Shown: positions 24,246 to 33,806, counted from the stretch's first letter. The stretch is DNA of 48,836 nt from Nitrospirota bacterium (GCA_021789215.1 JAJYJS010000013.1:1-48836), one strand, 5' to 3'. Notes: generated by a model from the sequence alone, not told the origin. Numbers and translations: made by a program.

Positions 24246-25045
24246 TACCATACCCGCACATCAGCCCCGTCATCGTCCGGATAGGCCCGCTTGAGATAAG
24301 GTGGTACGGCCTCATGTACCTGCTCGGGTTCGTGACCTCCTACATCCTCTTCCAGTACCAGATAAAAAAGAAGAAGATAAAATCCATAACGAAAGAGACG
24401 GTTGAAAACCTCTATTTCTGGCTCATCCTGGCCCTCATCCTGGGGGCGAGGCTGGGATATGTGCTTTTCTACAACCTGCCCTACTACATCGAAAACCCGC
24501 TGAAGGTCTTTGCCGTGTGGCAGGGGGGGATGTCGTTTCACGGCGGGCTCATCGGCTCGATAATCGCAGGGATAATCTTCTGCCGGAAAAACAATATAGA
24601 CTTTTGGCAGCTTGCGGACCTGTTCGTCCCCACCACGCCCCCCGGGCTTGCCTTCGGGAGGCTCGGGAATTTCATAAACGGGGAGCTTTTCGGCCGGCCG
24701 TCAAACGTGCCCTGGGCCATGATATTCCCCGGCGGCGGAGACATCCCGCGCCATCCCTCACAGCTCTACGAGGCGTTCCTCGAAGGGATTTTCCTCTTCA
24801 CCGTCATCTGGGTCCTGAAAGACAGGCTCAGGACAAAGGGCATGGTCCTCTCCGTGTTCATAATCCTCTACGGCTTCATAAGGTTCATGGTGGAGTTCAC
24901 CAGGGAGCCTGACCCGCAGCTTGGATATGTGCTTGGGCCCTTCACGATGGGCCAGATACTCAGTTTTTCGATGATGGCCGCGGGCTTTGCGCTTGCCGTC
25001 TGGAGGAAACGGGCGGCAGGCAAAGAAACCGGAAAATCCCTATAA
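24242..25045 (+). CDS. lgt: prolipoprotein diacylglyceryl transferase
   Basis: A 267-residue inner-membrane enzyme that transfers diacylglycerol from phosphatidylglycerol to the lipobox cysteine of prolipoproteins. Seven membrane segments are apparent. Family motifs are IRWYGLMYLLGF, MSFHGGLIGSIIAG with the essential His, FGRLGNFINGELFGRPSNVPWAM with the essential Arg, and RHPSQLYEAFLEGI. Its start overlaps the malQ stop (ATGA), so it is transcribed with the sugar cluster although functionally unrelated. A terminator-like hairpin follows. Confidence 0.97.
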   Translation: MIPYPHISPVIVRIGPLEIRWYGLMYLLGFVTSYILFQYQIKKKKIKSITKETVENLYFWLILALILGARLGYVLFYNLPYYIENPLKVFAVWQGGMSFHGGLIGSIIAGIIFCRKNNIDFWQLADLFVPTTPPGLAFGRLGNFINGELFGRPSNVPWAMIFPGGGDIPRHPSQLYEAFLEGIFLFTVIWVLKDRLRTKGMVLSVFIILYGFIRFMVEFTREPDPQLGYVLGPFTMGQILSFSMMAAGFALAVWRKRAAGKETGKSL

Positions 25046-25140
25046 TCTCTTCACCCTATCCATATATTTTCTTCAAAGTCTTTGCTTATCCTGATTATGA
25101 AGGCGAGAGCCAGAGTTAAGAAAACCTTCTTCCCCTCCCG

Positions 25141-25172
25141 AAAGGGCCGGTAAAAAACCGGCCCTTTCTCAT
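25141..25172 (+). terminator. likely terminator after lgt
   Basis: The perfect 10-bp stem AAAGGGCCGG / CCGGCCCTTT (25141-25150 and 25158-25167) has a 7-base A-rich loop. Only three T's directly follow the second arm's own TTT before CTC, so the T-tract is short, but the stem is very strong. Confidence 0.7.
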
Positions 25173-25207
25173 TTGCGCCCCCGGCTTTTATCATGTAGCT
25201 TTTATTC

Positions 25208-26242
25208 ATGACGCCTCTTTTTTTATGGGGAGCGCTCCTGCTGTGCGCCGCCGCCGTCTTTTACGGGGCCTCCGGCCTTTCGCGCTACGGAGACATCCTA
25301 GCCGAAAAGACCGGCCTTGGAAGGGCCTGGAGCGGAGTCGTGCTCATGGCCGTTGCCACTTCCCTGCCAGAGTTGATGACCGCCATAAGCTCCGTAACGT
25401 TTTTCGATACGCCGGATATTGCCGCCGGGGACGTGCTGGGCGCGTGCATGGTGAATTTCCTGATCATAGCCCTGCTTGATCTCCTTGGGAAAGAGCCCAT
25501 CTCAGGGCGCATTCATGAGGGCCATATCATTTCGGCGGCATTCGTGATAATGCTGGCCGCGATAGTGCTTGCGGGCATATTCCTTGGCCCGGGAGCGGGC
25601 AGGCTGGGCTGGATAGGCCTTTACAGCATTTTCATACCGCTCATTTATGCCGCTGCGGTAAGGCTCATTCATTCCTACGAAAAGAGGAAATTCGCATCCT
25701 ACACGAAAAAAATGGCGGAGGCCCTTCAATATGAAAAGATAACCCTTAAACAGGCCGCAAGGGGCTATCTTTATTATTCGGCTGTCATCCTGGCATCGGC
25801 GTCCTGGCTTCCGCTGATAGGGGACAGACTGGCGCTCCTGACCGGGCTTGGGCAGACGTTCATCGGGAGCATATTCATCGCGGTCTCCACCACTCTTCCG
25901 GAGCTTACGGTCGCCCTCGCCTCCCTCAGGATGGGCGCAGCCGACATGGCCGTGGGCAGCCTGCTTGGAAGCAACCTCTTCAACATATTGATACTTGCCG
26001 CCGCCGATTTTTTTTACACAAAGGGGCCGGTGCTCGAATACGTCAGCAGGGACAACATGATGACGGCCATATCGATAATAATAATGTCCGCGACGGTTAT
26101 CGCGGGCATATCCTACCGGGTGCAGGCGGCGGGGAAAAAACCTTTTCTGTTTTCATGGGTCTCCGCCGCCCTGATAACGGTCTACATCCTGAACATGCTG
26201 GCGCTCTACCCGCTCAGACAGCTGATGCCAGTTTCGCGGTGA
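25208..26242 (+). CDS. CaCA-family sodium/calcium-type antiporter
   Basis: A 344-residue polytopic membrane protein of the cation/Ca2+ exchanger superfamily with about ten membrane helices. The two inverted alpha repeats are visible: [22 protein letters not shown] with [13 protein letters not shown], and [24 protein letters not shown] with [13 protein letters not shown]. The first repeat has GACMVNF where the second has the usual GSNLFN, so the ion site is asymmetric and selectivity is uncertain. Its 3' end overlaps leuB convergently by 29 bases. No ribosome site is obvious before ATG 25208. Confidence 0.88.
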   Translation: MTPLFLWGALLLCAAAVFYGASGLSRYGDILAEKTGLGRAWSGVVLMAVATSLPELMTAISSVTFFDTPDIAAGDVLGACMVNFLIIALLDLLGKEPISGRIHEGHIISAAFVIMLAAIVLAGIFLGPGAGRLGWIGLYSIFIPLIYAAAVRLIHSYEKRKFASYTKKMAEALQYEKITLKQAARGYLYYSAVILASASWLPLIGDRLALLTGLGQTFIGSIFIAVSTTLPELTVALASLRMGAADMAVGSLLGSNLFNILILAAADFFYTKGPVLEYVSRDNMMTAISIIIMSATVIAGISYRVQAAGKKPFLFSWVSAALITVYILNMLALYPLRQLMPVSR

Positions 26243-27278
26243 GGTCGCCCACCTGCGTGGTGGTGAGGCCCATCCTTCCCGCGGCAAGGCTCTTGATGTG
26301 CTTTGCCGTGACCTCCATGGCCGCCGTCTCTATTGCCCTTGCGGCCCGGGTCTCTCCCAGGTGCTCAAGCATCATCCCGCCCGCGCATATGGCGGCAAGC
26401 GGGTTTATAACGTTCTGCCCCTTGTACTTGGGCGCGGAGCCGCCGATCGGCTCGAACATGGAGACGCCCTCTGGGTTCAGGTTCCCCCCGGCCGCGATAC
26501 CCATCCCGCCCTGTATCATCGCGCCAAGGTCGGTTATTATGTCGCCGAACATATTGTCCGTGACAATCACGTCGAACCACTCGGGGTTTTTCACGAACCA
26601 CATCGTGATGGCGTCCACGTGGGCGTAGCCGGTCTTGATTGAAGGGTATTCCGGGGCTATTTCGTTGAAGGCCCTCTGCCAGAGGTCGAAGGCGAAGGTA
26701 AGGACATTCGTCTTCCCGCAGAGGGTGAGCTTGTTGTGCCTGTTCCTCTTCTTCGTGAACTCGAAGGCGTAGCGCAGGCACCTCTCCACGCCCTTCCTGG
26801 TGTTTATGGACTCCTGGATGGCGACCTCGTCCGGGGTGCCTTTCTTCAGCGTGCCGCCGGCCCCGGCATAAAGCCCCTCGGAGTTCTCCCTGATGACGAC
26901 AAAATCTATATGCTCCGGCCCCTTGTCCTTGAGCGGACAGTCCACGCCGGGATAGAGCTTCACCGGGCGGAGGTTTATGTACTGGTCCAGCTTGAACCTT
27001 AGCTCAAGCAGTATGCCCTTTTCGAGGATGCCCGGCTTTACGTCCGGGTGCCCGATGGCCCCCAGGAAGATGGCGTCGAACTTCTTAAGCTCCTCTATGG
27101 CGCCCGCCGGAAGGGTCTCGCCCGTCCGCAGATAGCGCTCACCGCCAAAATCGAAATTGGTGTAGTTGAGCTTGAAACCGGATTTGCCGGATACGGCGTC
27201 CAGGACCTTTATGCCCTCCGCGATTACCTCCGGCCCCGTCCCGTCGCCGGGTATTACCGCAATATTGTATGATTTCAT
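26214..27278 (-). CDS. leuB: 3-isopropylmalate dehydrogenase
   Basis: A 354-residue NAD-dependent beta-decarboxylating dehydrogenase, the third leucine-pathway enzyme. Sequence marks are [27 protein letters not shown], the substrate-loop area [36 protein letters not shown], and the metal-binding run [22 protein letters not shown], then [21 protein letters not shown]. The [10 protein letters not shown] version overlaps with related tartrate and homoisocitrate enzymes, but co-transcription with leuD supports the leucine role. It follows leuD by 30 bases. Confidence 0.92.
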   Translation of the reverse strand: MKSYNIAVIPGDGTGPEVIAEGIKVLDAVSGKSGFKLNYTNFDFGGERYLRTGETLPAGAIEELKKFDAIFLGAIGHPDVKPGILEKGILLELRFKLDQYINLRPVKLYPGVDCPLKDKGPEHIDFVVIRENSEGLYAGAGGTLKKGTPDEVAIQESINTRKGVERCLRYAFEFTKKRNRHNKLTLCGKTNVLTFAFDLWQRAFNEIAPEYPSIKTGYAHVDAITMWFVKNPEWFDVIVTDNMFGDIITDLGAMIQGGMGIAAGGNLNPEGVSMFEPIGGSAPKYKGQNVINPLAAICAGGMMLEHLGETRAARAIETAAMEVTAKHIKSLAAGRMGLTTTQVGDLTAKLASAV

Positions 27279-27308
27279 GGCGCTTCGAAAAAACCTCCCT
27301 CTATTTTT

Positions 27309-27815
27309 TTATTTCCCTGCTTTTTTCCTGGCTGAAAGCTTCTTTTTGGTCCACTCCACGAGCCCGCCCGCGCCGATAAGCTCCGCCATAAATGGCGGTA
27401 TCGGCTTCACCTTGAACTCGCCCTTTTTCGTCCGTATCACGCCCTTCGCGGGGTCTATCTGGATGACCTCGCCCTCCGAGACGTTCTCCGGAAGCTCGGG
27501 GCATTCGAAGATGGGCAGCCCTATGTTGAAGGCGTTCCTGAAGAATATCCGGGCGAAGCTTTTCGCCACTACGGTCTGCACCCCTGCGGCCTTGATGGCT
27601 ATGGGGGCGTGCTCCCTTGAGGAGCCGCAGCCGAAGTTCTTCCCGCCCACTATCACATCGCCTTTTTTGACCTTCGAGGGGAAAGCCTTGTCGGCGTCTT
27701 CCATGACGTGCTTTGCCAACTCCACCGGGTCCGACGTGTTAAGGTACCTCGCCGGTATTATCGCGTCCGTGTCTATGTCGTCGCCGAATTTCCAAACCCT
27801 GCCTTTTATGGTCAT
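27309..27815 (-). CDS. leuD: 3-isopropylmalate dehydratase small subunit
   Basis: A 168-residue small subunit of isopropylmalate isomerase, which with LeuC interconverts 2- and 3-isopropylmalate. It shows GRVWKFGDDIDTDAIIPARYLN, the conserved IVGGKNFGCGSSREHAPIAIKAAGV swivel-domain motif, and ARIFFRNAFNIGLP. The length is that of the short LeuD class (about 165 residues) typical of anaerobes and archaea. GGGAGGTG precedes the ATG. leuC and leuA are not in the window, so a large subunit must be encoded elsewhere. Confidence 0.96.
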   Translation of the reverse strand: MTIKGRVWKFGDDIDTDAIIPARYLNTSDPVELAKHVMEDADKAFPSKVKKGDVIVGGKNFGCGSSREHAPIAIKAAGVQTVVAKSFARIFFRNAFNIGLPIFECPELPENVSEGEVIQIDPAKGVIRTKKGEFKVKPIPPFMAELIGAGGLVEWTKKKLSARKKAGK

Positions 27816-27867
27816 CTGAGAAACACCTCCCGGAAAAAAGGATAAAAGAGATTTTATAACAGAACAG

Positions 27868-27891
27868 GGGGAAATTTCTTCCCCTTTTTTT
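27868..27891 (+). terminator. hairpin with T-run in the leuD upstream region
   Basis: GGGGAA (27868-27873) pairs with TTCCCC (27879-27884), followed by seven T's. On the plus strand this is a minimal intrinsic terminator with no known gene before it. On the minus strand it lies just upstream of the possible leuD promoter. Confidence 0.5.
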
Positions 27892-28091
27892 AGCGTTCAG
27901 AAGAAAACGGTTTTTTTCTTTGTTAATGAAGAGTTGCGGGAATTTTTTGTTCATTCTGTTCAAATGCCCCTTTTCCCCCGGCTGAGGCCGGATGAAAGAC
28001 AAGCGGGGAAAAACTCTCCCGCGCATGAAAGGATAAACTGGAAGAGCGGACATTGTACATGGGAAACATGTCACCATTTTACAAAGTCACT

Positions 28092-28120
28092 GGATTCCGG
28101 ATTAATACCTCCGGAATGAC
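28092..28120. repeat. dispersed 29-30 nt hairpin repeat, copy 2
   Basis: The arms ATTCCGGA / TCCGGAAT surround TTAATACC and are followed by GAC. This is identical to the copy at 327-356 except for one base in the loop. Confidence 0.7.
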
Positions 28121-28275
28121 AACAAAAGACTTCACTGACAGTGAATTCCTGTCTGCCGCGGAAATCGGCCTGAAAACTGGTTATCAGTACACTTTAAATG
28201 CGTTCAAATCCACCAATTATGCAACTGTAAGGTTAAGCTTATTCCCGGGACACCACCCTGTCAGGATTTTTCAGG

Positions 28276-28596
28276 TCAGCCTGTCACTTTTTCCAGGAAT
28301 TCCAGACAAAGGTTCAATGTCCTTACATCGGCGTCTTTCAGCAGGGAACCAAGCGCCTTCCTTACGGCCTGCTCGGACTGGATTTCATACGAGAAGAGAA
28401 ATATTTCATAAAGCTCTATGTCAAGGCCCCTGGCGATCTTGTCCAGTGTCCTGACTGTTACATTTTTCTGACCGCTTTCAACCGCGCTAATATACTTGGC
28501 ATTGATGCCGGTCTTTTCCTCTAGCTGCTCCTGCGTGAGCCCCCTCTTTTCTCTGACCCTCTGGATTTTTTTCCCGATGCCTACAAGCAGGCTCAT
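28276..28596 (-). CDS. XRE-family transcriptional regulator
   Basis: A 106-residue Cro/CI-type regulator. The helix-turn-helix spans residues about 8-62: IGKKIQRVREKRGLTQEQLEEKTGINAKYISAVESGQKNVTVRTLDKIARGLDIE. The C-terminal 40 residues (KALGSLLKDADVRTLNLCLEFLEKV) are helical and probably dimerise. AAGGAGA lies about 10 bases before the ATG. It is transcribed away from the receiver-domain gene at 28765. Targets are unknown; a CTTTTAAAAG palindrome at 28611-28620 just upstream could be its own operator. Confidence 0.88.
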   Translation of the reverse strand: MSLLVGIGKKIQRVREKRGLTQEQLEEKTGINAKYISAVESGQKNVTVRTLDKIARGLDIELYEIFLFSYEIQSEQAVRKALGSLLKDADVRTLNLCLEFLEKVTG

Positions 28597-28764
28597 AAAG
28601 TCCCCGTCTCCTTTTAAAAGAAGGATAACAAGGGGAAGCCTGAAGATAGTACATCCTAAAAGAAGAATTACTGGCTAAAGGTAAGTTTTAAGTTGATTAA
28701 AATCCTCTTTTATATTAACATTGAAACCAAAAGTAATTTTTCAAAAAACGGAACGAATGAAAAC

Positions 28765-29184
28765 ATGAACATTCGCCGCAGGCGCATCCTGCTGGTGGAC
28801 GACCAGGAGGAGGTCCTGCAAAGCCTCGCGGAGGGATTGAGCGGCCCTGATGAAGGGTTCGAAATACTCACGGCTGAAAACGGCGGAAAAGCGCTGGAAA
28901 TATTCAGGGCCGGGCACAAGATAGACCTTCTGGTCACCGACTTGGAGATGCCTGAGATGAACGGGTTCGAGCTCCTGGCCAATGTAAAAAAGGATTTTCC
29001 CGCCACTGCTGCCATCGTGCTTACAGGCTTGCTTACGCCTGAAATCAAAGAGCGGCTCAAAGCAATCGGGGATTACGTCTGCATCGGGAAACCCGTCGGG
29101 CCGGGCAAACTCCGGCAGAGAATAATTGATGAACTCCGCCGTCACTCCGCAGAATCAATGCCCCCTGGTCAAAATGAAAAATAA
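28765..29184 (+). CDS. stand-alone response regulator receiver protein
   Basis: A receiver-only protein of about 140 residues. RRILLVDDQEEVLQSLAEGL gives the acidic pair, DLLVTDLEMPEMNGFELL the phosphoacceptor Asp, IVLTGLLT the switch Thr region, and CIGKPVGPGKL the conserved Lys. There is no output domain, so it acts as a relay or protein-interaction switch. I place the start at ATG 28765; a TTG frame opening at 28693 adds AT-rich, unlikely sequence. No good ribosome site is present. The next XRE gene begins 12 bases downstream, suggesting co-transcription. Confidence 0.85.
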   Translation: MNIRRRRILLVDDQEEVLQSLAEGLSGPDEGFEILTAENGGKALEIFRAGHKIDLLVTDLEMPEMNGFELLANVKKDFPATAAIVLTGLLTPEIKERLKAIGDYVCIGKPVGPGKLRQRIIDELRRHSAESMPPGQNEK

Positions 29185-29196
29185 ATTGTCCCAAAT

Positions 29197-29589
29197 ATGG
29201 GGAAATTGAAAAAAATGTTTAAAAGCGGGAAGTCGATTGGGGAGCTTATCAGGCAAATGAGAAAATCTTCCGGCTTGTCCCAGGTGCAGCTTGCGGAAAA
29301 GGTCGGGATTTCATATCAGCAGGTGCAGAAATACGAGAAGGGGACAAACCAGCTCAGTCTTTCGAGGCTGGAACAGATATCGGAGGCGTTGGGAGTGCCG
29401 GCAAGCGTTTTCATGGAGGTATGTCCTCTCGTATCCGCCGGGCAAAAAGACATGGGCCGGAGCGGCCTTTTGAACGATGAGGCCAGGCTTCTCATGCTTT
29501 ACAGAAGGCTCCACAGCGGGAAGCTGAAACACGGGCTTATAGAGATGCTCGAGGCCGTCGTAAGCATATCGAGCGGTGGGAAAGACTAG
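29197..29589 (+). CDS. XRE-family transcriptional regulator
   Basis: A 130-residue regulator with a helix-turn-helix at about residues 14-68: IGELIRQMRKSSGLSQVQLAEKVGISYQQVQKYEKGTNQLSLSRLEQISEALGVPASVF. This is the pattern of alphaproteobacterial SinR/Clp-type XRE proteins. The C-terminal part (EARLLMLYRRLHSGKLKHGLIEMLEAVVSI) is helical. It follows the receiver gene by 12 bases. An alternative start is ATG 29215. Its TAG stop interlocks with the stop of the convergent activase gene in the shared CTAG. Confidence 0.87.
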   Translation: MGKLKKMFKSGKSIGELIRQMRKSSGLSQVQLAEKVGISYQQVQKYEKGTNQLSLSRLEQISEALGVPASVFMEVCPLVSAGQKDMGRSGLLNDEARLLMLYRRLHSGKLKHGLIEMLEAVVSISSGGKD

Positions 29590-32500
29590 CAAGATGCCTT
29601 TCCGGGGCATGGGGCGGAGCCAGGCGGGTTTCCCTCCGCCCTCGATTTGGCCTGGTCCATGAAGGCCTCAAGCTGGAGCATGGTCGTGGAGGACTCCGTC
29701 CCCTCATACGGGATGCTTATGGAGGGCACCCCGTAGTCCCTGCTTATGCCGCGCATGAGGGCGGTGACTATGGTGCCAGGCATGCACCCAAAAGGCATCG
29801 CGTTCACAATCCCGGCAACGCCCTTGCCCGCAAGGTCAACCGCCTTTCCGATGCTGAGGATGGTCTCGCCCTCGAAAGAATCGTGCACGTACGGGGCGGC
29901 CTTTTCCATTATCTCTCCGGTATGCGGCTCGTGAATGCTCCTCAGCATGGACGAGAAGCCCTTATGGTACCTCCGGCATACCCTGTCCTGGAAAAAGGTC
30001 TTCACCGTAATGCCCAGGGCCGCTGAAAAGTCCCTCTCAGTCCACGCCTTTCTGAGCCCCATCAGGTTCACGTAGAATATCCATTCCTCCACGGGGGCCA
30101 GCCACGCCTCCCCGCCCAACGCCTCTATCTTCTTCACAAGGTTTTCGTTGGAGAACCTGCTTGAGCGCACGAATATCTCCCCGACTATCCCTATCAGCGG
30201 CCTGCGCCCGCCCTGCTGTCTTGGGAGGCTGGAAAAATCCTCCTTCATGGCGGAAAGGGTGGCCTCAAGTCTGCCGTTTCCGCCTTTTATATCGCTCTGG
30301 ATGCGGCCCAGGTAATCCCCATAGAGCCTTTCCGCCCGGCCCGGCTCAAGCTCGTACGGCCTGCTTTCGTGCAGGCATTTTATAAGCAGCTCTATGGCGA
30401 CGATGCCCTTCCACGCTGTAAGGGCGAAGGACTTGCCCATCTCGCCCAGGTCTTCATAAAAGCCGGAGTCCTGGTTGGGGGCGAATATCGGGACGTCCGC
30501 GAGCCCGATGCCCTCAAGCACCTGCCTGTGGAACACGTTATACTGGCCGAACCGGCACGGCCCCGTGCCCGAGGGCATGAAGAAGGCCGACTCCTCCGGC
30601 CTGAACCCCGGCGAATAGACCTTTTTGAGCATGTCGCCCGTGGTGACAAGAAACGGATAGCATTCCTTGCCGGAGACAAAACGCTCTCCAAGCTCGAGCG
30701 TCCGGGAGTCCGAAGGGGGCAGCACCTCCGCCCTGGCCCCGCAGCATTCAAGCGCCGCCTTGAGCGCAAAGGCATGGTCGGACATGTGCGGGATGTAAAC
30801 GGTCCTTTCGGAGAGCGGCCTGGCCGCCTGGAGGACGGCCTTTTTGCCCGCTCTCGCCGGCTTGCCCGTTTTTTTGGCGGGGTTTTTTTCCCTCCCCTCG
30901 ATGCTGTCCAGGAAGGCCTCGCACCTGGTTATGGCCCCCGCGTCGGCGCTGTGTTCGTCTATCTCTATGTGCAGGTAAGGTTTTCCTTCTTCAGCCTCTC
31001 CCAGTTCCTGCCGGAAATATTTAAGGATGAAGGAGTCCGGCCCGCAGGAGAAATTTCCTATCAGTATGGGGTAAAGATGGGGGTTTTTCTTTATGAGCCT
31101 TGCCGCCTTCAGTATCCTCTGCCCGCTGCGCCAGTACATCTGCCCCCACTCACCCGCGATTTTGGCGTCCTCCAGCGGAAGGAAGTCCATGGGGATGGAG
31201 CTTACGCCCAGGGTGGCGAGTTTTTCGGGGATCTCAAGGTTCATGCCCCTGTCAAAGGCGTTGTAGCTCCTGCCAAGTATCACGACTGCCCTCTCCCTGA
31301 GGCCCGAAAGGAATTCCTCCCCCTTCCGCCTTATGGACTCCTCGAATTCCCTCTGGGCCTCTTTTGCCCTTGCAAGCGCCCTCTTAAGCGTTCCTGCCCT
31401 TACCCTGAACTTTCCCGTGAGGGCCGCCCTTACCGGGCCAAGCAGGTTTTTGTCCGCCCTGCCCATATCCACGGGCGCGGTAATCAGGTCAAGGCCGCTG
31501 ACGGCTATCTTCGAGACATAGGGTATAGTCTGGGTGTGAGGGCACGCCTGCCCGCTTTTGAACTCCCCTCCGGGGGCGTTCATGTTTATGAAACTGGGCA
31601 CAAAGACGGCGTCAACGCCCTTTTCCTTGAGGTATCCGATATGCCCGTGAGCCACCTTGATGGGAAAGCATGCCTCCGAAAGCACGCTTTCAAGCCCCAG
31701 GTTCACGACCTCGCGGTTGGTCTTCGGGGAGACCTCCACGTTGAACCCGCACTCCCAGAGGAGCGTGCTCCAGAAGGGGAGCTGGTCCTCGAAATAGAAT
31801 ATGTAAGGTATGCCTATCGACGGGCGGCCGGGCACCGGCGTCCGGGCGAGGTGGGTCTTCCAGAGCATCTCCTCCCTGAAGGCGAAATAGTCCGGAAGCC
31901 CGGATTTTTTCCTCTTTATGTCGTATTTCTCGCACCTGCCGCCGTAGAACAAAAAACCCTTCTCGCCCTCTATGCTCACCCTGTTTATCTCGCATACGTT
32001 GGGGCAGCCCTTGCACTGGAAGGACGAGATGCCGTAGCGGCGCTCCGAAAGCTCGAACCCCTTGAAGGCGCTCTTCCCCCCGGTCTTTGCCATGTGTTCC
32101 TTCGCTATGAGGGCCATGCCTATCGCGCCGGTGACGTCGTGGTGCGGGGGGACTGTGATACGCTTGTCCAGATATTTTTCGAAGGCGGCGACAACGGATT
32201 TGTTGAAGGCCACACCTCCCTGAAAGAGTATCTTCCGCCCGATGGGCTTTCCGGCCACCACCCGGTTTATGTAGTTTTGCACTATGGAGTAGGCAAGCCC
32301 CGCAAGGAGGTCGTTTTTTTCCGCCCCTTTCCCCAGGTTCGCCATCAGGGAGTTCTCCATGAACACGGTGCAGCGCTCCCCAAGTCTGAGCGGGCTGCAG
32401 GAGGAAAAGGCACATGTGGCAAATTCCCCCTTGACGGAGATATTGAGCTTTTCGGCCTGCTCCTCAAGGAACGACCCCGTGCCCGCCGCGCACGCCTTGT

Positions 32501-33806
32501 TCATCTCGAAATCCACTATCACGCCGTTTCTAAGAGAGATGTACTTGGAGTCCTGCCCGCCTATCTCGAATATGGTATCGACTGCGGGCTCGATGAAGGC
32601 CGCGGCGGCCGCCTGCGCCGTAATCTCGTTCTTCACGATATCGGCCCCCACGAAATCGGCTATCATGTACCTGCCGGAGCCCGTGGTCCCGGCCCCCGCT
32701 ATCTCCACACGCCCGGCAGTCCCGGCGGCTATCCCCCGGAGCCCTTCCCTTACGGCCTCGATGGGCCTTCCGGCGGTCATCAGGTAGCGTTTGGCAAGCA
32801 CCCTGCCCTCGCCGTCCAGGAGGACGAGATTCGTGCTTATCGAGCCAACGTCTATCCCAAGCCATGCCTTTGTGGGCTGCGAGTCCGTTTTTTTTATTTC
32901 ATGGACGGGGTCTTCGGGCCTTATGTGCCTTTGGGCAAAGCCGTCCCCATCTGAAACCAGCGGCTTATGGCCGCTTGAGAGCGCCTTTTCTTTTTCCCTG
33001 TTGACGAATTCTTCCAGCTTTCCGGCATCTGCGATAAAAGTCTTTTTTTCGTCCTTTGCCTTTAGCGCCGCGCCCCATGCCCCCATCAGGGCGAAGTCCT
33101 CCGGGACGAAGAGTCCATCGAGGCCAAGGACTTCCCTGAACGCCCTCACCATCCCCTTGTTGGCCGCGACCCCGCCCTGGAAGGAGACGGGCTCCCGGAG
33201 CGTCCTGCCCCTCATTATCGAGCCCTTGAAGTTCCTGGCAACGGCAAAGCAGAGCCCGGCAACTATGTCCTCCACGGGCGTGGCTATCTGCTGGAGGTGT
33301 ATCATGTCCGATTTTGCGAAGACGCTGCACCGCCCGGCTATCCTGGGCGGGTTTTCCGTCTTCAGGGCGAGCTGTGAGAACTCCTCTATCGTGAGGTTAA
33401 GCCTTTCGGCCTGCTGGTCCAGGAAGGAGCCGGTCCCGGCGGCGCAGACGGAGTTCATCGAAAAGTCCTCTATCGCGCCCCCGCCAAGGATTATGAGCTT
33501 GGAGTCCTCCCCGCCAAGCTCGATTATGCTCTTTATCTCCGGATGGAGTTTTTTTATTGAATACGCCTGGGCGACGACCTCATTCAGGGGCTCCACGCCA
33601 AGGACCGAGGCTATAAGCCTTCCGGCAGAACCGGTTATATTAAGGATTGCGCTGCTTAAATCGGGGCTTTTCAGCACGTCAAGGGCCGTTTTCAGGGGAT
33701 GGCCCCTGTGTTTTATGTATTCCGACCTGATTTTCCGGCCATTTCCGTCAAGCAGAACGAGCTTGACGCTTACCGACCCCGCGTCAAGACCGGCAAAAAA
33801 AAGCAT
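29586..33806 (-). CDS. giant fused acyl-CoA dehydratase activase
   Basis: A 1406-residue protein. Residues 1-250 and 313-570 are two BadF/BadG/BcrA/HgdC-type ATPase domains, each with an N-terminal GxDxGS phosphate loop (LDAGSVSVKLVLLDG; IDVGSISTNLVLLDG) and CAAGTGSFL. A Cys cluster CKGCPNVC lies at 598-605 with a further GGRCEKYD. The rest (about 660-1406) is DUF2229 and HgdB-like sequence, with conserved cysteines such as SGKECYPFLVTTGD and PFGCMPGTIVTALMRG. Family members use ATP hydrolysis to drive low-potential electrons onto 2-hydroxyacyl-CoA dehydratases or related iron-sulfur enzymes and are oxygen-sensitive. Fused proteins of this size occur in many anaerobes, but their substrate is unknown. 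No dehydratase partner genes lie beside it. Confidence 0.88.
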   Translation of the reverse strand: MLFFAGLDAGSVSVKLVLLDGNGRKIRSEYIKHRGHPLKTALDVLKSPDLSSAILNITGSAGRLIASVLGVEPLNEVVAQAYSIKKLHPEIKSIIELGGEDSKLIILGGGAIEDFSMNSVCAAGTGSFLDQQAERLNLTIEEFSQLALKTENPPRIAGRCSVFAKSDMIHLQQIATPVEDIVAGLCFAVARNFKGSIMRGRTLREPVSFQGGVAANKGMVRAFREVLGLDGLFVPEDFALMGAWGAALKAKDEKKTFIADAGKLEEFVNREKEKALSSGHKPLVSDGDGFAQRHIRPEDPVHEIKKTDSQPTKAWLGIDVGSISTNLVLLDGEGRVLAKRYLMTAGRPIEAVREGLRGIAAGTAGRVEIAGAGTTGSGRYMIADFVGADIVKNEITAQAAAAAFIEPAVDTIFEIGGQDSKYISLRNGVIVDFEMNKACAAGTGSFLEEQAEKLNISVKGEFATCAFSSCSPLRLGERCTVFMENSLMANLGKGAEKNDLLAGLAYSIVQNYINRVVAGKPIGRKILFQGGVAFNKSVVAAFEKYLDKRITVPPHHDVTGAIGMALIAKEHMAKTGGKSAFKGFELSERRYGISSFQCKGCPNVCEINRVSIEGEKGFLFYGGRCEKYDIKRKKSGLPDYFAFREEMLWKTHLARTPVPGRPSIGIPYIFYFEDQLPFWSTLLWECGFNVEVSPKTNREVVNLGLESVLSEACFPIKVAHGHIGYLKEKGVDAVFVPSFINMNAPGGEFKSGQACPHTQTIPYVSKIAVSGLDLITAPVDMGRADKNLLGPVRAALTGKFRVRAGTLKRALARAKEAQREFEESIRRKGEEFLSGLRERAVVILGRSYNAFDRGMNLEIPEKLATLGVSSIPMDFLPLEDAKIAGEWGQMYWRSGQRILKAARLIKKNPHLYPILIGNFSCGPDSFILKYFRQELGEAEEGKPYLHIEIDEHSADAGAITRCEAFLDSIEGREKNPAKKTGKPARAGKKAVLQAARPLSERTVYIPHMSDHAFALKAALECCGARAEVLPPSDSRTLELGERFVSGKECYPFLVTTGDMLKKVYSPGFRPEESAFFMPSGTGPCRFGQYNVFHRQVLEGIGLADVPIFAPNQDSGFYEDLGEMGKSFALTAWKGIVAIELLIKCLHESRPYELEPGRAERLYGDYLGRIQSDIKGGNGRLEATLSAMKEDFSSLPRQQGGRRPLIGIVGEIFVRSSRFSNENLVKKIEALGGEAWLAPVEEWIFYVNLMGLRKAWTERDFSAALGITVKTFFQDRVCRRYHKGFSSMLRSIHEPHTGEIMEKAAPYVHDSFEGETILSIGKAVDLAGKGVAGIVNAMPFGCMPGTIVTALMRGISRDYGVPSISIPYEGTESSTTMLQLEAFMDQAKSRAEGNPPGSAPCPGKASC

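Larger units (their letters stand above)
27816..28275. other. 460-base intergenic region upstream of leuD
   Basis: No gene is supported. It contains the leuD ribosome site, a minus-strand TGTTATAAA extended -10-like box (about 27853-27861), a hairpin with T-run (27868-27891), an AT-rich tract, and dispersed repeat copy 2 (28092-28120). A 133-residue plus-strand frame crosses it but looks non-coding. Confidence 0.6.

Noticed and set aside
28053-28454. 133-codon plus-strand frame
   Set aside because: It overlaps the XRE gene on the other strand and the dispersed repeat, has no ribosome site, and looks like random translation.
30369-32954. 861-codon open frame on the plus strand
   Set aside because: It lies wholly opposite the well-supported activase gene; the translation is rich in Arg, Pro, Gly and His with no domain, as expected for the antisense of a GC-rich gene.
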